From the NCBI GenBank assembly GCA_003194525.1, contig NBIV01000085.1, positions 62,001 to 126,000 on the forward strand: a DNA stretch of 64,000 nt, written 5' to 3'. A program made the position numbers and the translations under genes. The DNA is from Gracilariopsis chorda. Taxonomy: Eukaryota; Rhodophyta; Florideophyceae; Gracilariales; Gracilariaceae. Numbering within the stretch: position 1 is the stretch's first letter; each line of letters starts with the position of its first letter. Below are positions 32,191 to 43,438 of this stretch, piece after piece. The notes beneath the pieces are model-generated. The model saw only the letters and a list, made by a program, of their open reading frames with translations. It ran no database searches and was not told where the DNA came from.

Positions 32191-35100
32191 ATGAAGCGCG
32201 CTGCCGACCAGCCCGCGAATTCCCCCAAAGTACTACGACAACCGTTAACACCTTCTCATCACCGACAGATCCAGCCTTTGGTCGACAATCAATTCGTGCG
32301 CCATCTATTCCTGCTGCACACCCCAATTCGTCTGTTTCTTGAAAAGGTGCTAACCTCTGTCAACGCGCTCACTCCCCTTGCTCCGGACGCTCACCTGGAT
32401 GATCTCAACCGTCGTATCGTACACTTATCAAACATTGTTTTGTCACACTGTCGCATAGAGGATCGCACTATCTTTCCCGTTCTAAGCAAAGCCTCTTCCG
32501 CTTCCAGCGCCTCGCCCCACCGCACCGCCAAGAGAGCGCGCATTGCTTCCTCTCCAGTCTCTGTCGACCCTCAACCAATACATGACGACCACCAACATCT
32601 AGGCCACGCGTTTGACACCCTTCGCAGTACTCTACGAGAGCTGCGTGCAGCACCCCTGCTGAAACCTCAATCCTTGCCTTTACAAAGCCCACGAGTAAGC
32701 TCCACTGCGAATGCTTCGCCTTTTTTAGACCCGACAACTTCATCATCCTCCAATCCATCTTATCAAACCACCTATGGCCCACGCACTACGAACCGTCAAG
32801 AAGGAGTTGTCTATGTGAAGCGCACTGCCAAGCAACTCGCGGACCGCATTAGAGATCATTTACGAAACGAGGAGTCATATGCTCTACCGATTGCAACTTC
32901 ATTTCTCTCCCATGCGCAGCAGAGGCAGCTCGTTTTGCGTGTAACCAACGACACCGTATCAGTACAACATCTACCGGACGCATTCCGCCTCGTTCCTCAT
33001 GGAGATCTTGTCAGTTTGCTTCAATTCGTTTCGCAACATGCAAGTGATCGTGACAACAAGCGTATCGCCCTGACATTGGCTAAAGTTCTATCTGTTTCTC
33101 AATGGAGAGCAATTTGCGCTGATGTTCCGACGCTTGCGAACATGCAGCTACCAAAGCAAAACTCGCTCATCGAGATTTCGCATATGCACAAAGCCATCAC
33201 GAAAGAGCTCAATGACATAGTTGCGTATTGCGAGAGTATCGATACTTCTAATCCTAAGCAGATGCAGTCTCTTTCATTCCGTGTCAGTTTCCTGCGGAGG
33301 GTGCACAGCTACCATGCGGAAGGAGAAGAAAGTGTATTACTCAAGGAGCTACACGCGAAGCTCAGCTCGTCCCCGGATTCAACTGCGACAAATGCCTTCC
33401 ATGATGACCACAACGACGAAGCGGCAATGTTCAATGACTTCTCATCGAAATTGGAGAGTTTACAAGACCCGTCTGGCTACCAATCGAGAGAGACGTTATT
33501 TCCTCAGACTATCAAACAACAACTCCTGGAATCTGTCAGAAATCTCGCGTCTCATCTCAAGCACCATATGGAAGAGGAAGAAACAAAGCTTCTTCCGCTT
33601 CTTCGAAAGTACTTCACTCTTGCAGATCAGGACAGAATGATGAGATTAGTTATGGCCAAAGTACCGCCCGCATTTCTCAGAGAGGTTATTCCATGGATGT
33701 TTAACTTGCTTGATGTTGATGATCAAGAGTGCATGCTTCGTAATCTCATGCGTACAGCTCCACCCAATGAGATCTGCAAGGTTATCAGTTCTATTGCCCA
33801 AAGTGTTCAGAAGGGTATGACAGATCGAATGAAATGGAACGAAATCTGTTTGCGGGTACCTGAGCTTGAGGGGGACTACAAGTCAATCGTAGAAAAGTGC
33901 GAAATGGATAACGACGGTCCAATTTCGGAGATCCTTCGAGTGCACAAAGCGTTTCGCATTGAGCTGAACACCATCCTGCGCCGAACGAAAGAGATTCGCG
34001 CTGATGGCAGCGCACCAAATCCCCTTTCGCTGAACTCTCTAATGGAAAGTCTCACATTCGTCCGCAAGATGGTGGCCGATCATTCGAAAGCAGAGGACGA
34101 TATTTTACTCCCCAGACTGGAGGCCAAATCTCCTGGGATATCTGAGCAGTATAAGGAAGATCATTGCGACGAAGCACAACTGTTCCAGGATTTTAGTGAT
34201 TGTTTAATGCACTTGCGTTGCGCCACGGATGAGTCTGAATGTACCAAGCTGGTTCAGAAGCTTCAGCTTCACGCTCGGGTACTACGGGATGAAATGGTAA
34301 AGCACCTTGAGCTTGAGGAGAAACAGCTCTGGCCTATCTGTCAACAACAGTTCGACGAGAAGGAGCAATCTGAAATTGTAGCACTAATCTTCGGCCAGAT
34401 CCCGAGCAAGCGGCTCCGTGAGATGTTGCCTTGGATGATTCGTTTATTATCGGTGTCTGAGCGTAACACGATGATGAATCACATTCTATTGGTAACAAAA
34501 TCAACAATGTTTGAAAAATGGCTAAACTCATGGCTTCCACTTGACAATGAATGTGCTGTGCAATCTGACTCTCCGTCAAAAGAGCGTGTTCTCTCAGATC
34601 GAAGTCTATCTGTAACAGACCCAGGGCCTAGTGTAGCGAAAGCGGCACGTGTGATGCTTGAAGGACGGGAAAATCTGGAGCGCACAATGCGCTCTATCGC
34701 TCAGGATTCCTCTCTTACTGTTCAGGAACGTACGAGAATGATGCAACGGATCATGCTCGCTCCTTACCAGCAACGCTCTATCGATCGAACCAATATCTGT
34801 AAGAATCAGGAAGCAGATGATCTTCGCAAGACCTATGCAGACGTCGAAAATGGTCGTAAACACTTGGGGTGCAAGCACTATCGCCGAGGATGCAAGCTGC
34901 GCGCTGCCTGTTGCCAAAAGCTTTATACTTGCAGATTATGTCACGACGCCGAAGAGACACATGTTATGAACCGATCAGCGACAAAAGAGATTCTGTGCAT
35001 GGAATGCAGCACCCTTCAAGCCGTAGCCGCGGTATGCATAAATGAGAAATGCCAGAGGAGTTTTGCGCGTTATTTTTGTGGGATATGTGTGTTCTTTGAT

Positions 35101-35634
35101 GACCGTGAGAACGCAAAAGTGTATCATTGCCATAGCTGTAATGTTTGCCGAGTTGGGAAAGGACTTGGGATTGATTACTTCCATTGCATGAAATGTAATC
35201 AATGTATGCATGTCAAATATCGCGAAAAAGGTCACAACTGCATCCAGAAAGCTATGGAGTCAGATTGCCCTGTTTGTTTCCAGTATATGTTCACAAGTAC
35301 GAGTCCTGTGAAGTATCTGCAATGCGGGCACTTGATGCATACGGCATGCTATGATCGATATCGTAATAATAGCATACGTTGTCCAATCTGTTCCCGATCA
35401 CTAGAAGAAATGACCCCGTTGTATCAGCTCTTGGACCAACAACTTGCAGCGACTGGCGCAAATATGATGCCCGCCCATTACCGGTCTGCCCGATGTGATC
35501 TGTATTGCAAGGATTGTTTCACCAAGAGCAACACCCCGTACCATTTCCTGTACAATAAGTGCCCTGTATGCCAAAGCTACAATACGCGTGTGGAACACGT
35601 AGATCCAAACGGAGATGGATCCTCGAAACGGTAA
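32191..35634 (+). CDS. BRUTUS/HRZ-like hemerythrin E3 ubiquitin ligase
   Basis: A 1147-residue intronless protein. It has three hemerythrin domains, at about residues 33-225 (HLFLLH, HCRIEDRTIFP, DDHQHL, HLRNEES), 329-465 (HMHK, HAEGEES, DDHNDEA, HHMEEEE) and 583-710 (VHKAF, HSKAEDD, EDHCDEA, HLELEEK). Then come a CHY zinc finger (about 888-960), a CTCHY-type finger, a C3H2C3 RING (about 1025-1067: CPVC, CGHLMH, CPIC) and a C-terminal zinc ribbon (about 1101-1130, ending CPVCQSYNTRV). This is the full architecture of plant BTS and rice HRZ. These bind iron through His/Glu ligands and ubiquitinate regulators of iron uptake. All His/Glu sets appear intact. The first hemerythrin is stretched by a Ser/Pro-rich insert. 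Confidence 0.93.
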   Translation: MKRAADQPANSPKVLRQPLTPSHHRQIQPLVDNQFVRHLFLLHTPIRLFLEKVLTSVNALTPLAPDAHLDDLNRRIVHLSNIVLSHCRIEDRTIFPVLSKASSASSASPHRTAKRARIASSPVSVDPQPIHDDHQHLGHAFDTLRSTLRELRAAPLLKPQSLPLQSPRVSSTANASPFLDPTTSSSSNPSYQTTYGPRTTNRQEGVVYVKRTAKQLADRIRDHLRNEESYALPIATSFLSHAQQRQLVLRVTNDTVSVQHLPDAFRLVPHGDLVSLLQFVSQHASDRDNKRIALTLAKVLSVSQWRAICADVPTLANMQLPKQNSLIEISHMHKAITKELNDIVAYCESIDTSNPKQMQSLSFRVSFLRRVHSYHAEGEESVLLKELHAKLSSSPDSTATNAFHDDHNDEAAMFNDFSSKLESLQDPSGYQSRETLFPQTIKQQLLESVRNLASHLKHHMEEEETKLLPLLRKYFTLADQDRMMRLVMAKVPPAFLREVIPWMFNLLDVDDQECMLRNLMRTAPPNEICKVISSIAQSVQKGMTDRMKWNEICLRVPELEGDYKSIVEKCEMDNDGPISEILRVHKAFRIELNTILRRTKEIRADGSAPNPLSLNSLMESLTFVRKMVADHSKAEDDILLPRLEAKSPGISEQYKEDHCDEAQLFQDFSDCLMHLRCATDESECTKLVQKLQLHARVLRDEMVKHLELEEKQLWPICQQQFDEKEQSEIVALIFGQIPSKRLREMLPWMIRLLSVSERNTMMNHILLVTKSTMFEKWLNSWLPLDNECAVQSDSPSKERVLSDRSLSVTDPGPSVAKAARVMLEGRENLERTMRSIAQDSSLTVQERTRMMQRIMLAPYQQRSIDRTNICKNQEADDLRKTYADVENGRKHLGCKHYRRGCKLRAACCQKLYTCRLCHDAEETHVMNRSATKEILCMECSTLQAVAAVCINEKCQRSFARYFCGICVFFDDRENAKVYHCHSCNVCRVGKGLGIDYFHCMKCNQCMHVKYREKGHNCIQKAMESDCPVCFQYMFTSTSPVKYLQCGHLMHTACYDRYRNNSIRCPICSRSLEEMTPLYQLLDQQLAATGANMMPAHYRSARCDLYCKDCFTKSNTPYHFLYNKCPVCQSYNTRVEHVDPNGDGSSKR

Positions 35635-36935
35635 CTGGAGCTTGATCGATGCAGCTGGGCACAGCAGTGAGGGCCTTTTTTTCTCGTTGCTCGTGATCTT
35701 CGGCTGAGGACGTGGTCTGTAAGCTTTTTTGTTGTAACAACAGCAGAGGCAGTGCTCTTACAATCAGAATAACTGCCTTGGCGAACGGAGGCATCTCGTC
35801 GACGCTTTTCAAGCTTGTCCTGATATGTCGTGTATGTGTATGTCCAAACGCGCCCTCCTGCTGCCAGCAAATCGCAGCAGGTGGTTTCTAAAAATAAGCT
35901 CTCTCCTTTACATGTTAAGAGGTGATATTTAGTCCGCAAACATCGGCCTCGGTGATAGCCCCAACTGCGAGTCCAAATCCTGTTCTCTACAAAGCAGATG
36001 GACAGACCAATTTTCTAAGTGAGAAATACCAAGTCCACACCGGGAACGATCAGTGATTTGCATTAGTCAACAGAGCTTTTAACCAGGCGTGTTTGGAGAC
36101 CGCAACAGAATGAGAGGCGTGAGCTACCCTGCAATTCTCTCCCTGGTAAAAGGGAACGCCAACAATGAACGCTAGAACCTATCGCAGCGGTCATGCAACG
36201 TAGAGACGGGAGGTAGGAGATAAAGGGTTAGGATTGCAAACCCTTTTAACGCTTAACCCTTTACCGTCGTACCCTGTATCCTTACACCCGTGAGGAAGAA
36301 ATGGATTCGCCAATCGTCCTTACCCTCCCCGACCTCCCAGCAGGCCTCCAGGCTTACGCTTACCTTGAGTTGCAAGGGTAGCACTGCTAGCAGCTTGCTA
36401 ACCCTTAGAACCAAGAAGGCAAAGCTAAACGTATTATCCACGGGTATGAGAATCCAAATGTAACAGATATCATGGCGGAGGTGCAAGCCTTGCACTGCAA
36501 GGTAGGCTAAATAAGGGGTGTGGTTGTGCTCAGAGCACGACACCCACTGTTAACTTCTTAGATTTTGAAAATAAACCGACCAAACCCTGCTGGCAGGTTC
36601 AAGCACCTGTCGGATCCCGTCTCCCGCCAAATATGTAAACAAGGACTTTCGGTCTCAGCTTTTAAGAATACGAAGGCATGGACTATGATCACTTAAGGTG
36701 CGAAAATTAAGTTGTGCCATAAATCCTCAATCCGTTCGAAGGTTCAACAGTGTCGCACATCAACTTATTCAGAAGAGCGCTGGCGCTTGCATTGACGATT
36801 CACATCCACAACTCACGTACGCTTCGGAAGAACGAATACCAAGGGTACAGTGTTCACTCTTTACACAAAGGTTCTGCGTTCATTGCAAAGATCAGCCCGT
36901 AGCTCTCGCAACTGGGTTGTAGCTGTAGAGGCAAT
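35635..36935. other. Intergenic, repeat-like fragments only
   Basis: No supported gene. AAAGGGTTAG/TAACCCTTT inverted strings (about 36222-36262) recall the repeat at 16.1-16.5 kb. Confidence 0.45.
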
Positions 36936-37676
36936 ATGAGTGAAATCAGAGCGTATGCAAAACTGGTCGGAAGGGATTGGCAGTACTACATGACAAAGCC
37001 AATGATTGTTTTGGGAAGAGGGGGAAAGGACATCGAATGTGACGTAACTCTCTCTAACAATACAGTCGTCAGTCGTCAGCACTTTACAATCCGTTTTGTG
37101 CCAGAGCTTCAAGCCTTCGAGGTGAAGACGTTGAGCAAAAACGGAATCATAGTGAACGGAGAATTTCTACACAAACTGTCGCCGCCAGTAATTCTTCGAT
37201 CCCAAGCCGATATACTGTACGGAAAGAACGACGACATGTGCTTTTCATTTCTCATACCATCAGGTGGCAGACCAACTTTGAAGAAGAAGAGCTCGCAGCA
37301 CAACTCACAAGTACCGCTGCTTCAATGGATAGGCGAAGCACTTCTCGGTGGGACACCTTTGAACGGAAAGCAGATTCGAGATCGAATTGAAAGCATTCAT
37401 CCTAACCAACTTCGAAAACTCGGGACTGAACACATAATTTCATCCTCCATTCGACATGTACTAACTCAAAACAATCATATCTTCTTCGTGTATGATTGGA
37501 ATGCGGTTGGAACGAAAACTTCTCATCGGGGAGATGCGAGTGCGTACACCAACGGCAACAACGATGCCTGTTTTAGCATTTATGAGAGGCAGAAGTCGCG
37601 TTTCTTTCAGCGGTCTACGACGCAAGCCGATAAAGAGCAACGAAAGTCTACGAACCAAAGTACACAACCGCCTTGA
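36936..37676 (+). CDS. FHA-domain protein with a possible forkhead-like winged helix
   Basis: The 246-residue protein has an FHA domain at about residues 5-105: GRDWQYYM, the phosphothreonine-pocket residues GRGG and VVSRQHFTI, then KNGIIVNG. The spacing and the AYAKLVGRDWQYY start resemble the FHA of yeast Fhl1 and animal FOXK. Residues about 124-187 (PLLQWIGEALL, QIRDRIESIHP, SSIRHVLTQN, then FFVYDW) look like a reduced forkhead fold, whose hallmark is NSIRHNLSLN. FHA domains read phosphorylated Thr. Together the two suggest a phospho-regulated transcription factor. The tail (about 188-246) is basic and disordered. FHA is sure; the winged helix is a motif-based guess. Confidence 0.8.
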   Translation: MSEIRAYAKLVGRDWQYYMTKPMIVLGRGGKDIECDVTLSNNTVVSRQHFTIRFVPELQAFEVKTLSKNGIIVNGEFLHKLSPPVILRSQADILYGKNDDMCFSFLIPSGGRPTLKKKSSQHNSQVPLLQWIGEALLGGTPLNGKQIRDRIESIHPNQLRKLGTEHIISSSIRHVLTQNNHIFFVYDWNAVGTKTSHRGDASAYTNGNNDACFSIYERQKSRFFQRSTTQADKEQRKSTNQSTQPP

Positions 37677-37886
37677 CAGAGTTAGTCACATCTAGTGCTG
37701 CTGATAGAAACTCTGTAACAGTTGCATGCCTGTTTACTATGCCAGTAAAAAGCAAGTTATGATGGGTTGGAGTTAGAAAGTATGTGCACTACAGCCAATG
37801 AGGGCGATCAGGATTGGACGTAAGAATGACGAAATCATGGTACAAGAAAGTGCACTCTCAGTCAAAAGGAGAAGGGGGTTCCTGAA

Positions 37887-39353
37887 TCAGAGCCTAACTT
37901 CTGACATGACCTTTTGAACAGCTTGTATGACCACATCATGCACGATGCCGTTCGTCGCAACAATACCATCCTCATTGGCCATGGTTCGACCCAACGAGAA
38001 GTCGAGAGGTCTTCCCTTGCCATCGGTAACACGTCCACCTGCCTCCTCTACTATAATTGCGGCGGGGGCACTATCCCATACATTCTCAACGTATCCCTTC
38101 TTAGGAAACCGTAAAAAGATACCGACGTCGCCACGCGCCATGCAGCCGTACTTGGCTTGACTATCCATTCGAAGTGGTGGTGCATTGACACCCAAAATTG
38201 AAGCCACGCGAGCACTAAGCTCGTGAGAGGAATGACGGGTTTCGACCGACTCGCAAAACACACTGCTGCTTGGGTCTGTTATTTCTGAAACATGACATCT
38301 GACATGGGCCCTCTGGTCGATGACACTCCTGGGGGATGAATCACCTGGCTTTACATCTGTTTCGCGGGTGACCCATGAGCCACCTCCTTGCACGGCATGG
38401 AAGAGGCACCCCAAATCTCGCTGATCATTAGGCTGCATATTGCGGAATGGCAGGTTGGGGCAGCCCAGCACGCCTACCCTTACCACGCCCTTTTCGATGA
38501 ATCCAAGCGCAATGCAATACTGTCTCATGGCGATAAACCCCCTCGTACCGTCAATTGGGTCTAAGATCCATGTCCTAGCCCCATCTCCGCCACTGTGGGA
38601 GCAGGCACCAATGGCCGTGAGAACGCGTTGCTCAGAGAGCCCTGTTGCGTTAACAACGGACTCAAGCAGTTGTTGATCCTGTTCTAAGGCGGAAGCAGAC
38701 TCCTCAGCAATAAACTTGTCGTCGGGAAAAGCGGCGAGTAAACGATCAACAATGACGGCTTGAACGGCGAAATCAGCCACGGTTACGGGGGAGTCGTCGG
38801 TCTTTGTACGAGTTGCGTTTATCTGGAGTTGGTTTTGAAGGTTCCTGGCCAGACGACTACCCTGCGCTACGGCGGACAGGGCGACAGATCGTTCATGCTC
38901 GAAGAGAATGTTGGCCAAGTTTATCATCGTTGGGCGTGCGCAGTACGGTAGGCGTGAACGCGACTGGTGTGGACGAGGGAACAGCTGTCGCGAAGGGAGA
39001 AGGGTAGAGGTTGAAAAAGCTGGAGTGGCTGAATGACATATAGCGCGGTGCGGCCTGGCGAAGACAGTGTAGCGGTTTGTAACTGCATGTGTGGAGGCGA
39101 AAGCAAGCACTCTATGGTGGACAACAACGGAAAGCGGTTGCTTGCGAAGGTGGTGTGAGGAACGGGCCGCCACCGCCATTTCGGGAGTAGCTTCTGTGAA
39201 CAGTGCGATCCACAGAGAGGGCACGTCGAGATTGAATGGACCCGTATTCATAGGACAAGCGCGTGACGGTGGGTGATGCGGAGCTTGCATTGCGACGCGG
39301 GCGCCAATGGCTGGCTGGTGCACCGCCCGTTGGACTGCTCGCCCAACGGGCAA
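37887..39353 (-). CDS. SAL1/HAL2-like 3'(2'),5'-bisphosphate nucleotidase
   Basis: Member of the Mg-dependent, Li-sensitive phosphatase family that removes the 3' phosphate of PAP, a by-product of sulfate assimilation. Metal-binding motifs: FIAEESA (about residue 211), WILDPIDGTRGF (about 262-273) and the C-terminal WDSAPAAIIVEEAGG (about 425). The catalytic part is about 345 residues, as usual, and starts near MINLANILFEHE. The N-terminal 140 residues are rich in Arg, Ser, Ala and His and poor in acids, as in transit peptides. Plant SAL1 goes to plastid and mitochondrion. Which upstream Met is used cannot be decided. A decayed copy of this 5' region is at 40302-40680. Confidence 0.88.
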   Translation of the reverse strand: MPVGRAVQRAVHQPAIGARVAMQAPHHPPSRACPMNTGPFNLDVPSLWIALFTEATPEMAVAARSSHHLRKQPLSVVVHHRVLAFASTHAVTNRYTVFARPHRAICHSATPAFSTSTLLPSRQLFPRPHQSRSRLPYCARPTMINLANILFEHERSVALSAVAQGSRLARNLQNQLQINATRTKTDDSPVTVADFAVQAVIVDRLLAAFPDDKFIAEESASALEQDQQLLESVVNATGLSEQRVLTAIGACSHSGGDGARTWILDPIDGTRGFIAMRQYCIALGFIEKGVVRVGVLGCPNLPFRNMQPNDQRDLGCLFHAVQGGGSWVTRETDVKPGDSSPRSVIDQRAHVRCHVSEITDPSSSVFCESVETRHSSHELSARVASILGVNAPPLRMDSQAKYGCMARGDVGIFLRFPKKGYVENVWDSAPAAIIVEEAGGRVTDGKGRPLDFSLGRTMANEDGIVATNGIVHDVVIQAVQKVMSEVRL

Positions 39354-40301
39354 AGGTCTCAGACAGGCTCATCCAGCTGGCTTGGCGGGGCCAACGGCGC
39401 GGCGAGCGCCTCTGTTTGGCTGCCACGTGCTCCTGAGGCCGTGCTCGTGTCGTTTCGCGTGTGAAACGGTGCGGATTTGGAGCAAAATATCGTTTCATAA
39501 TTACCGAAGGGTAAGGTTACAAAGGCACGGACTGCACCATCCTGGCCTGTAACTCTGTCTTCACCGTGTCGCTGCTCATGTAGGGGTGCTACCTTTGGTA
39601 CGAAGTACAAAAGATGGCGCATGACCCCAACCTGCTTCATTTCAGGCGTCTTCGAGCTTGAGAATGTCTCCTTTATCGAACTGCTGTATAATCGATTACT
39701 TGGCGGTTCTCGGTAATCTCACCGAAATGGGTGAGTACAAATCGGGACAAATATTACAAACTAGGTCTTTTGGCCGTCCGATAAGCACGTTTTGATGAAA
39801 ATTTCGGACAGATTTCCAGGTCACTCAGTTTCCATCATAACTCATACATATCTCATTTCGACAGCACGATATCAATGTCTCGCCGTTGGACTGCCTACAA
39901 AAGCTCCTTTCTGGCAAAGAGTCCAGTGTAGAGCAGCTGCAGTGCTTTACAGCTCTCCATAGCCTTGGATGCCTCCAACAGCTCTCGAAGATCGACTTGT
40001 GGACTTCTTCGTATTGACTGTATTGGTGAAGCTGGCAATGCTGTATCATGGTGCTTGGGATCTGCCGGCGATGTCCCATGCACAGAAGTTCTTGTTAACT
40101 GTTGCAACTCCAAAGTGAATACCGCATAATACTTCAGGCGTTATGCAGGACCTTACGAAAACTTTGGATTCGTCCGTTACCGCAGCTCTAGTGTTAAAGC
40201 TGCGAAACAGTAGAAGGCTATTTCTGCACCAAGGGTAACTTTGTTTCCTATCCCCAGGTTTAACCCTTACACCCGCAAACCTAAGGAATTACGGTTGGGG
40301 C
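39354..40301. other. Intergenic between the SAL1-like gene and its 5' duplicate
   Basis: No supported gene. The first part should contain the promoter of the minus-strand SAL1-like gene. Confidence 0.5.
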
Positions 40302-40680
40302 GCAATCTGGTAGGCGAGAACACGGCTGGCGTGGACGTGTGAACAAGTGCCACGAATGGAGAATGGTGGAGGCTAAAAGAGCTGGAGTGAATCATTCATG
40401 ATGAATAAGATCAGCGCGACAACGATATAGCGGTTTGTAACTGACGCCTGATCGGAGGAGAGAGGAAAGCAAGTACCCTATGGTGGGCAAGAACGGAAGG
40501 CGGTTGATTCCGATTCGGAACTTCCGAAGGCATGGCAAAAGAACGAATCGGGCCACGTGGATTGGAAGAGTTGAAATTTGAATGGACCCACATAGAGGAT
40601 ATCAACAGCTATCATCGGCAGCATACGTAGTGGTATGGAACTCGGCGTGGGATGCGGCTGGCGCAACGCTTTTCGAGTAA
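40302..40680 (-). pseudogene. Decayed duplicate of the 5' end of the SAL1-like gene
   Basis: It aligns by eye with 38937-39300: shared blocks include GGTAGGCG-GAAC, CTGG-GTGGACG, AGCTGGAGTG, TAGCGGTTTGTAACTG, CTATGGTGG-CAA and TTGAATGGACCC. Read on the minus strand it still resembles the leader peptide (HHRVLAF). No catalytic part follows, so only the 5' region was copied. Confidence 0.7.
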
Positions 40681-40877
40681 AGGGGGGTACACCAATAGAG
40701 GTGTCCGCAAAGTCCGTTAGTTTTTTTGGTGAATCGGATATTAGAATGCTATCCGCAAAGTTGCAAACCACGATATTGTTTAACAATTTCTACTGCATGC
40801 TAATGTTGAAATCCACATCTGCTGTTGACATCAACACCAGACACTACCAATCCCACACCTGGATTATAGCTTGAATT

Positions 40878-43398
40878 TTGGCCCCTAACTGCGAAAGCAA
40901 GGCGAAGCGTCAGAAAGCTATTACTACACCACTGGTGAAAGACAGGCTTGTTGGGTGGCGGACAAAAGTCTTCAGCGTCACTAAAATAAGCGTTAACGCG
41001 TTATGAAAGCCATTCATGACATTGATATAAGCGAAAATGAAGAGCACCTCAATTCCATCTCTATCAGAGTCGCATATTACGTGCCACAACATCAATCTAC
41101 ATCTATTACATTTCTATTACTTCAATTACTCTTAGATTCATTTAACGACAAGCTGGATGGGAACTATTCCGTGAACGTTCTTTCCCCAAAAGTGTACCAG
41201 TTGCAAGAACCTACTTCCGGGCACATTCCTATTTTCAAGACCGTCACAGGGCTTTACCAAGGTGGGTTTGAATTTCGTTCAGAAAAAATCTACCCTATTC
41301 TTTTCTGTTGATCTAGATATTCTGGGCGGATACCTATGACATCTGGAACGCCAACAAAGCTTATTCTGCAAGATAAATTGCTTTTTATGATCTTTTTTCT
41401 CCACCACAACGACAGTGTCTGCTATGAATCTTCTTCCTTAAACTATAGTCGGTTGTCGCTGCATGCAGAGGTTCTTTTCATTTGCACAATTATTACGGAA
41501 GTGATGGCTCGAGAGGTAGTAAAAAAAGCACAGTTGCGCACACGCATATCGCAAGTTACAGGTTTAATTGGCTTTTTAGACGGTACTCTGTGTCGTATTC
41601 GTCTGCCAAACTGCTCTGATCATCATTCATACTTTATTAAGCGCAAAACCACGTACGGCTTCAACACCTGTTTTGTTATTGACCATGACGGACTTTTGAT
41701 ATTTATCTCAGCCGGATACGTCGGTTCTTTTCATGACGTGCGGGTCTTGAGATAGACAACATTAGAACGCAACTGGCAGCAATACTTTACATTTGATTTG
41801 AACTCTCCTTTTCCGCTGGAATTCATTTTAGTGGATCCAGGGTATATGGGGATGGACCAATTTGTCCTAAGGCGATTAGAAGCCAGAGAGTTTTCAGATG
41901 CTGATGCTCATCCTGTGCTCCAAGCGTTTAAAAAGATGCATGCTGGGTTTCGTGTCGTGGTGGAATGGGGGATTGGTGGGCTGATTTGTAAGTTCAAAAG
42001 ATTTCTGGACACTTGTTCGAATATACAGGATAAATTTGAGTTCATCTTCCCAACCACTGCTATTTTAACCAACTTTATGCATCGTCGTAGGAAGTACTAC
42101 GAGAGCTCTATGGAAAGCGGTACAAACAGGAAGAGTGTTGAATTGATCTAGTTTCCGTGGCAGCATCAAAGCCCAGCAGCCTCTCTCAATTTACGGGCGA
42201 AATCTTTTTCAGACATTATTCCTTAATTTTTGAGTGTTATCAGTCTGTTGGTGAGGCGGTCGATCTCCTGACTCTGTTTTGCAGCCAGCTGTGAAGCATA
42301 CAAATCTTTCTTACCATTAAGGTCATCTTCCAAGACTTTTTGGCACTTGATAGTATCAACAAGACCGTCAGAGCCTAAATCAACGGCATCACTCATTTAC
42401 TTGATGCAGTCTACAGCATCCTTCAGGAGTTCCTTTCTTGTCTGCTTCTTGTCGCTACTGACAATACCTGAATGATTTGATGAATTAGAGACGAGAGAAT
42501 CCCGAAAAGCCCCCATTTTCTTCCGTTTGTGCGTGTCTGATTCCTTCATCCGATTCATTAGGTTTACGTCTTGAACAGTGGCCTTTCCATGCGCTTCGTC
42601 AGAAATACCTGTTCTTATGTCTTTCAGAGCCGATCGCAGTGTATCTTGCAAAGTACGTTCCTGGGGGAGTTTCTCTCCATCAAAAGTCTCTCTAGAGGCC
42701 TGACATTTTTCCTCTTGGTCTTGCAAAAAAGTTCTATAGACAAGCTTTCAAACAGCCCCCGGTATCTTCTGCACCACTTTCTTACGGCCACAGCAGTAGC
42801 TCGCAAAATGTTGGTTGTAACTGGCGGTTAGCACAACAAGTGCTTCTGCGCCAACAGCAGGACGCATGCACTTTGTTGGGCGACCGTTATCAGATGTTTG
42901 AATAGTCTTTCCCTGTTCGGAACTACTACAGATCCCTGCAGAGCAGCTGTTGCCGTCTTTAACCGGTGGGGTTGTTGGAGTACGTTATTATCATTGGGTC
43001 CCAATGTGGTTTCCTCAGAATTACTAACGGCATCCGCAGCAGACATTCCCCTCTTAGTTTCATTGGCCCCTCCATGATCCATAATGTGACTGCGGAGTTC
43101 GAGCTGATGCGTAGCGGCCGTCGTATACGAGATGCCGAGTAAAGGAGTGGTCTCGACGGCGACGGATCTAGACGTGTTGATCAAGAGAGGACGGCAGGTA
43201 CAGAGTTGGTCACCGTGGTAAGAATTGCAGAGCTGGTGAACAGGGTAGAAGTACAGACGTAGAGACCTTCCCGTTTGGGAGGTACACGGCTGGGTAGCGG
43301 GGCTGCAGAAAATCCAAACTTGTTGAAGGTGGGGGGGAGAGGAGAGCAGAGATCGGGTAAATATGGCGGTTGGGTTAGAACACAAAAAGTTAGTGGCC
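40878..43398 (+). mobile_element. PIF/Harbinger DNA transposon 1 (ends tentative)
   Basis: It contains a DDE_Tnp_4 transposase on the plus strand and short frames on the minus strand (42397-42726, and about 42828-43081), which could be the Myb/SANT-like second gene that Harbinger elements carry, convergent to the transposase. Possible ends are GGCCCCTAACT at 40878 and its approximate inverse AGTTAGTGGCC near 43398. The 3-bp target duplication is not evident, so these limits are weak. Confidence 0.5.
41336..42151 (+). pseudogene. Harbinger transposase 1 (DDE_Tnp_4), one in-frame TAG
   Basis: The catalytic triad is visible: first Asp in GFLDGTLCRIR, second Asp in FILVDPGYMG, Glu in VVVEWGIGGL. 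The blocks KTTYGFNTCFVIDHDG and AGYVGSFHDVRVL also fit the family. TAG at 41753 breaks the frame just after the SFHDVRVLR block, without a shift. An upstream frame (41003-41311) may be the N-terminal part, with a GTGGGT donor-like string near 41261 and a TAG acceptor-like one near 41316. That join is uncertain. Confidence 0.82.
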
Positions 43399-43438
43399 AT
43401 GACTACGGTTGGAGAGAAGACTTCGTGGTGGTGCCATG

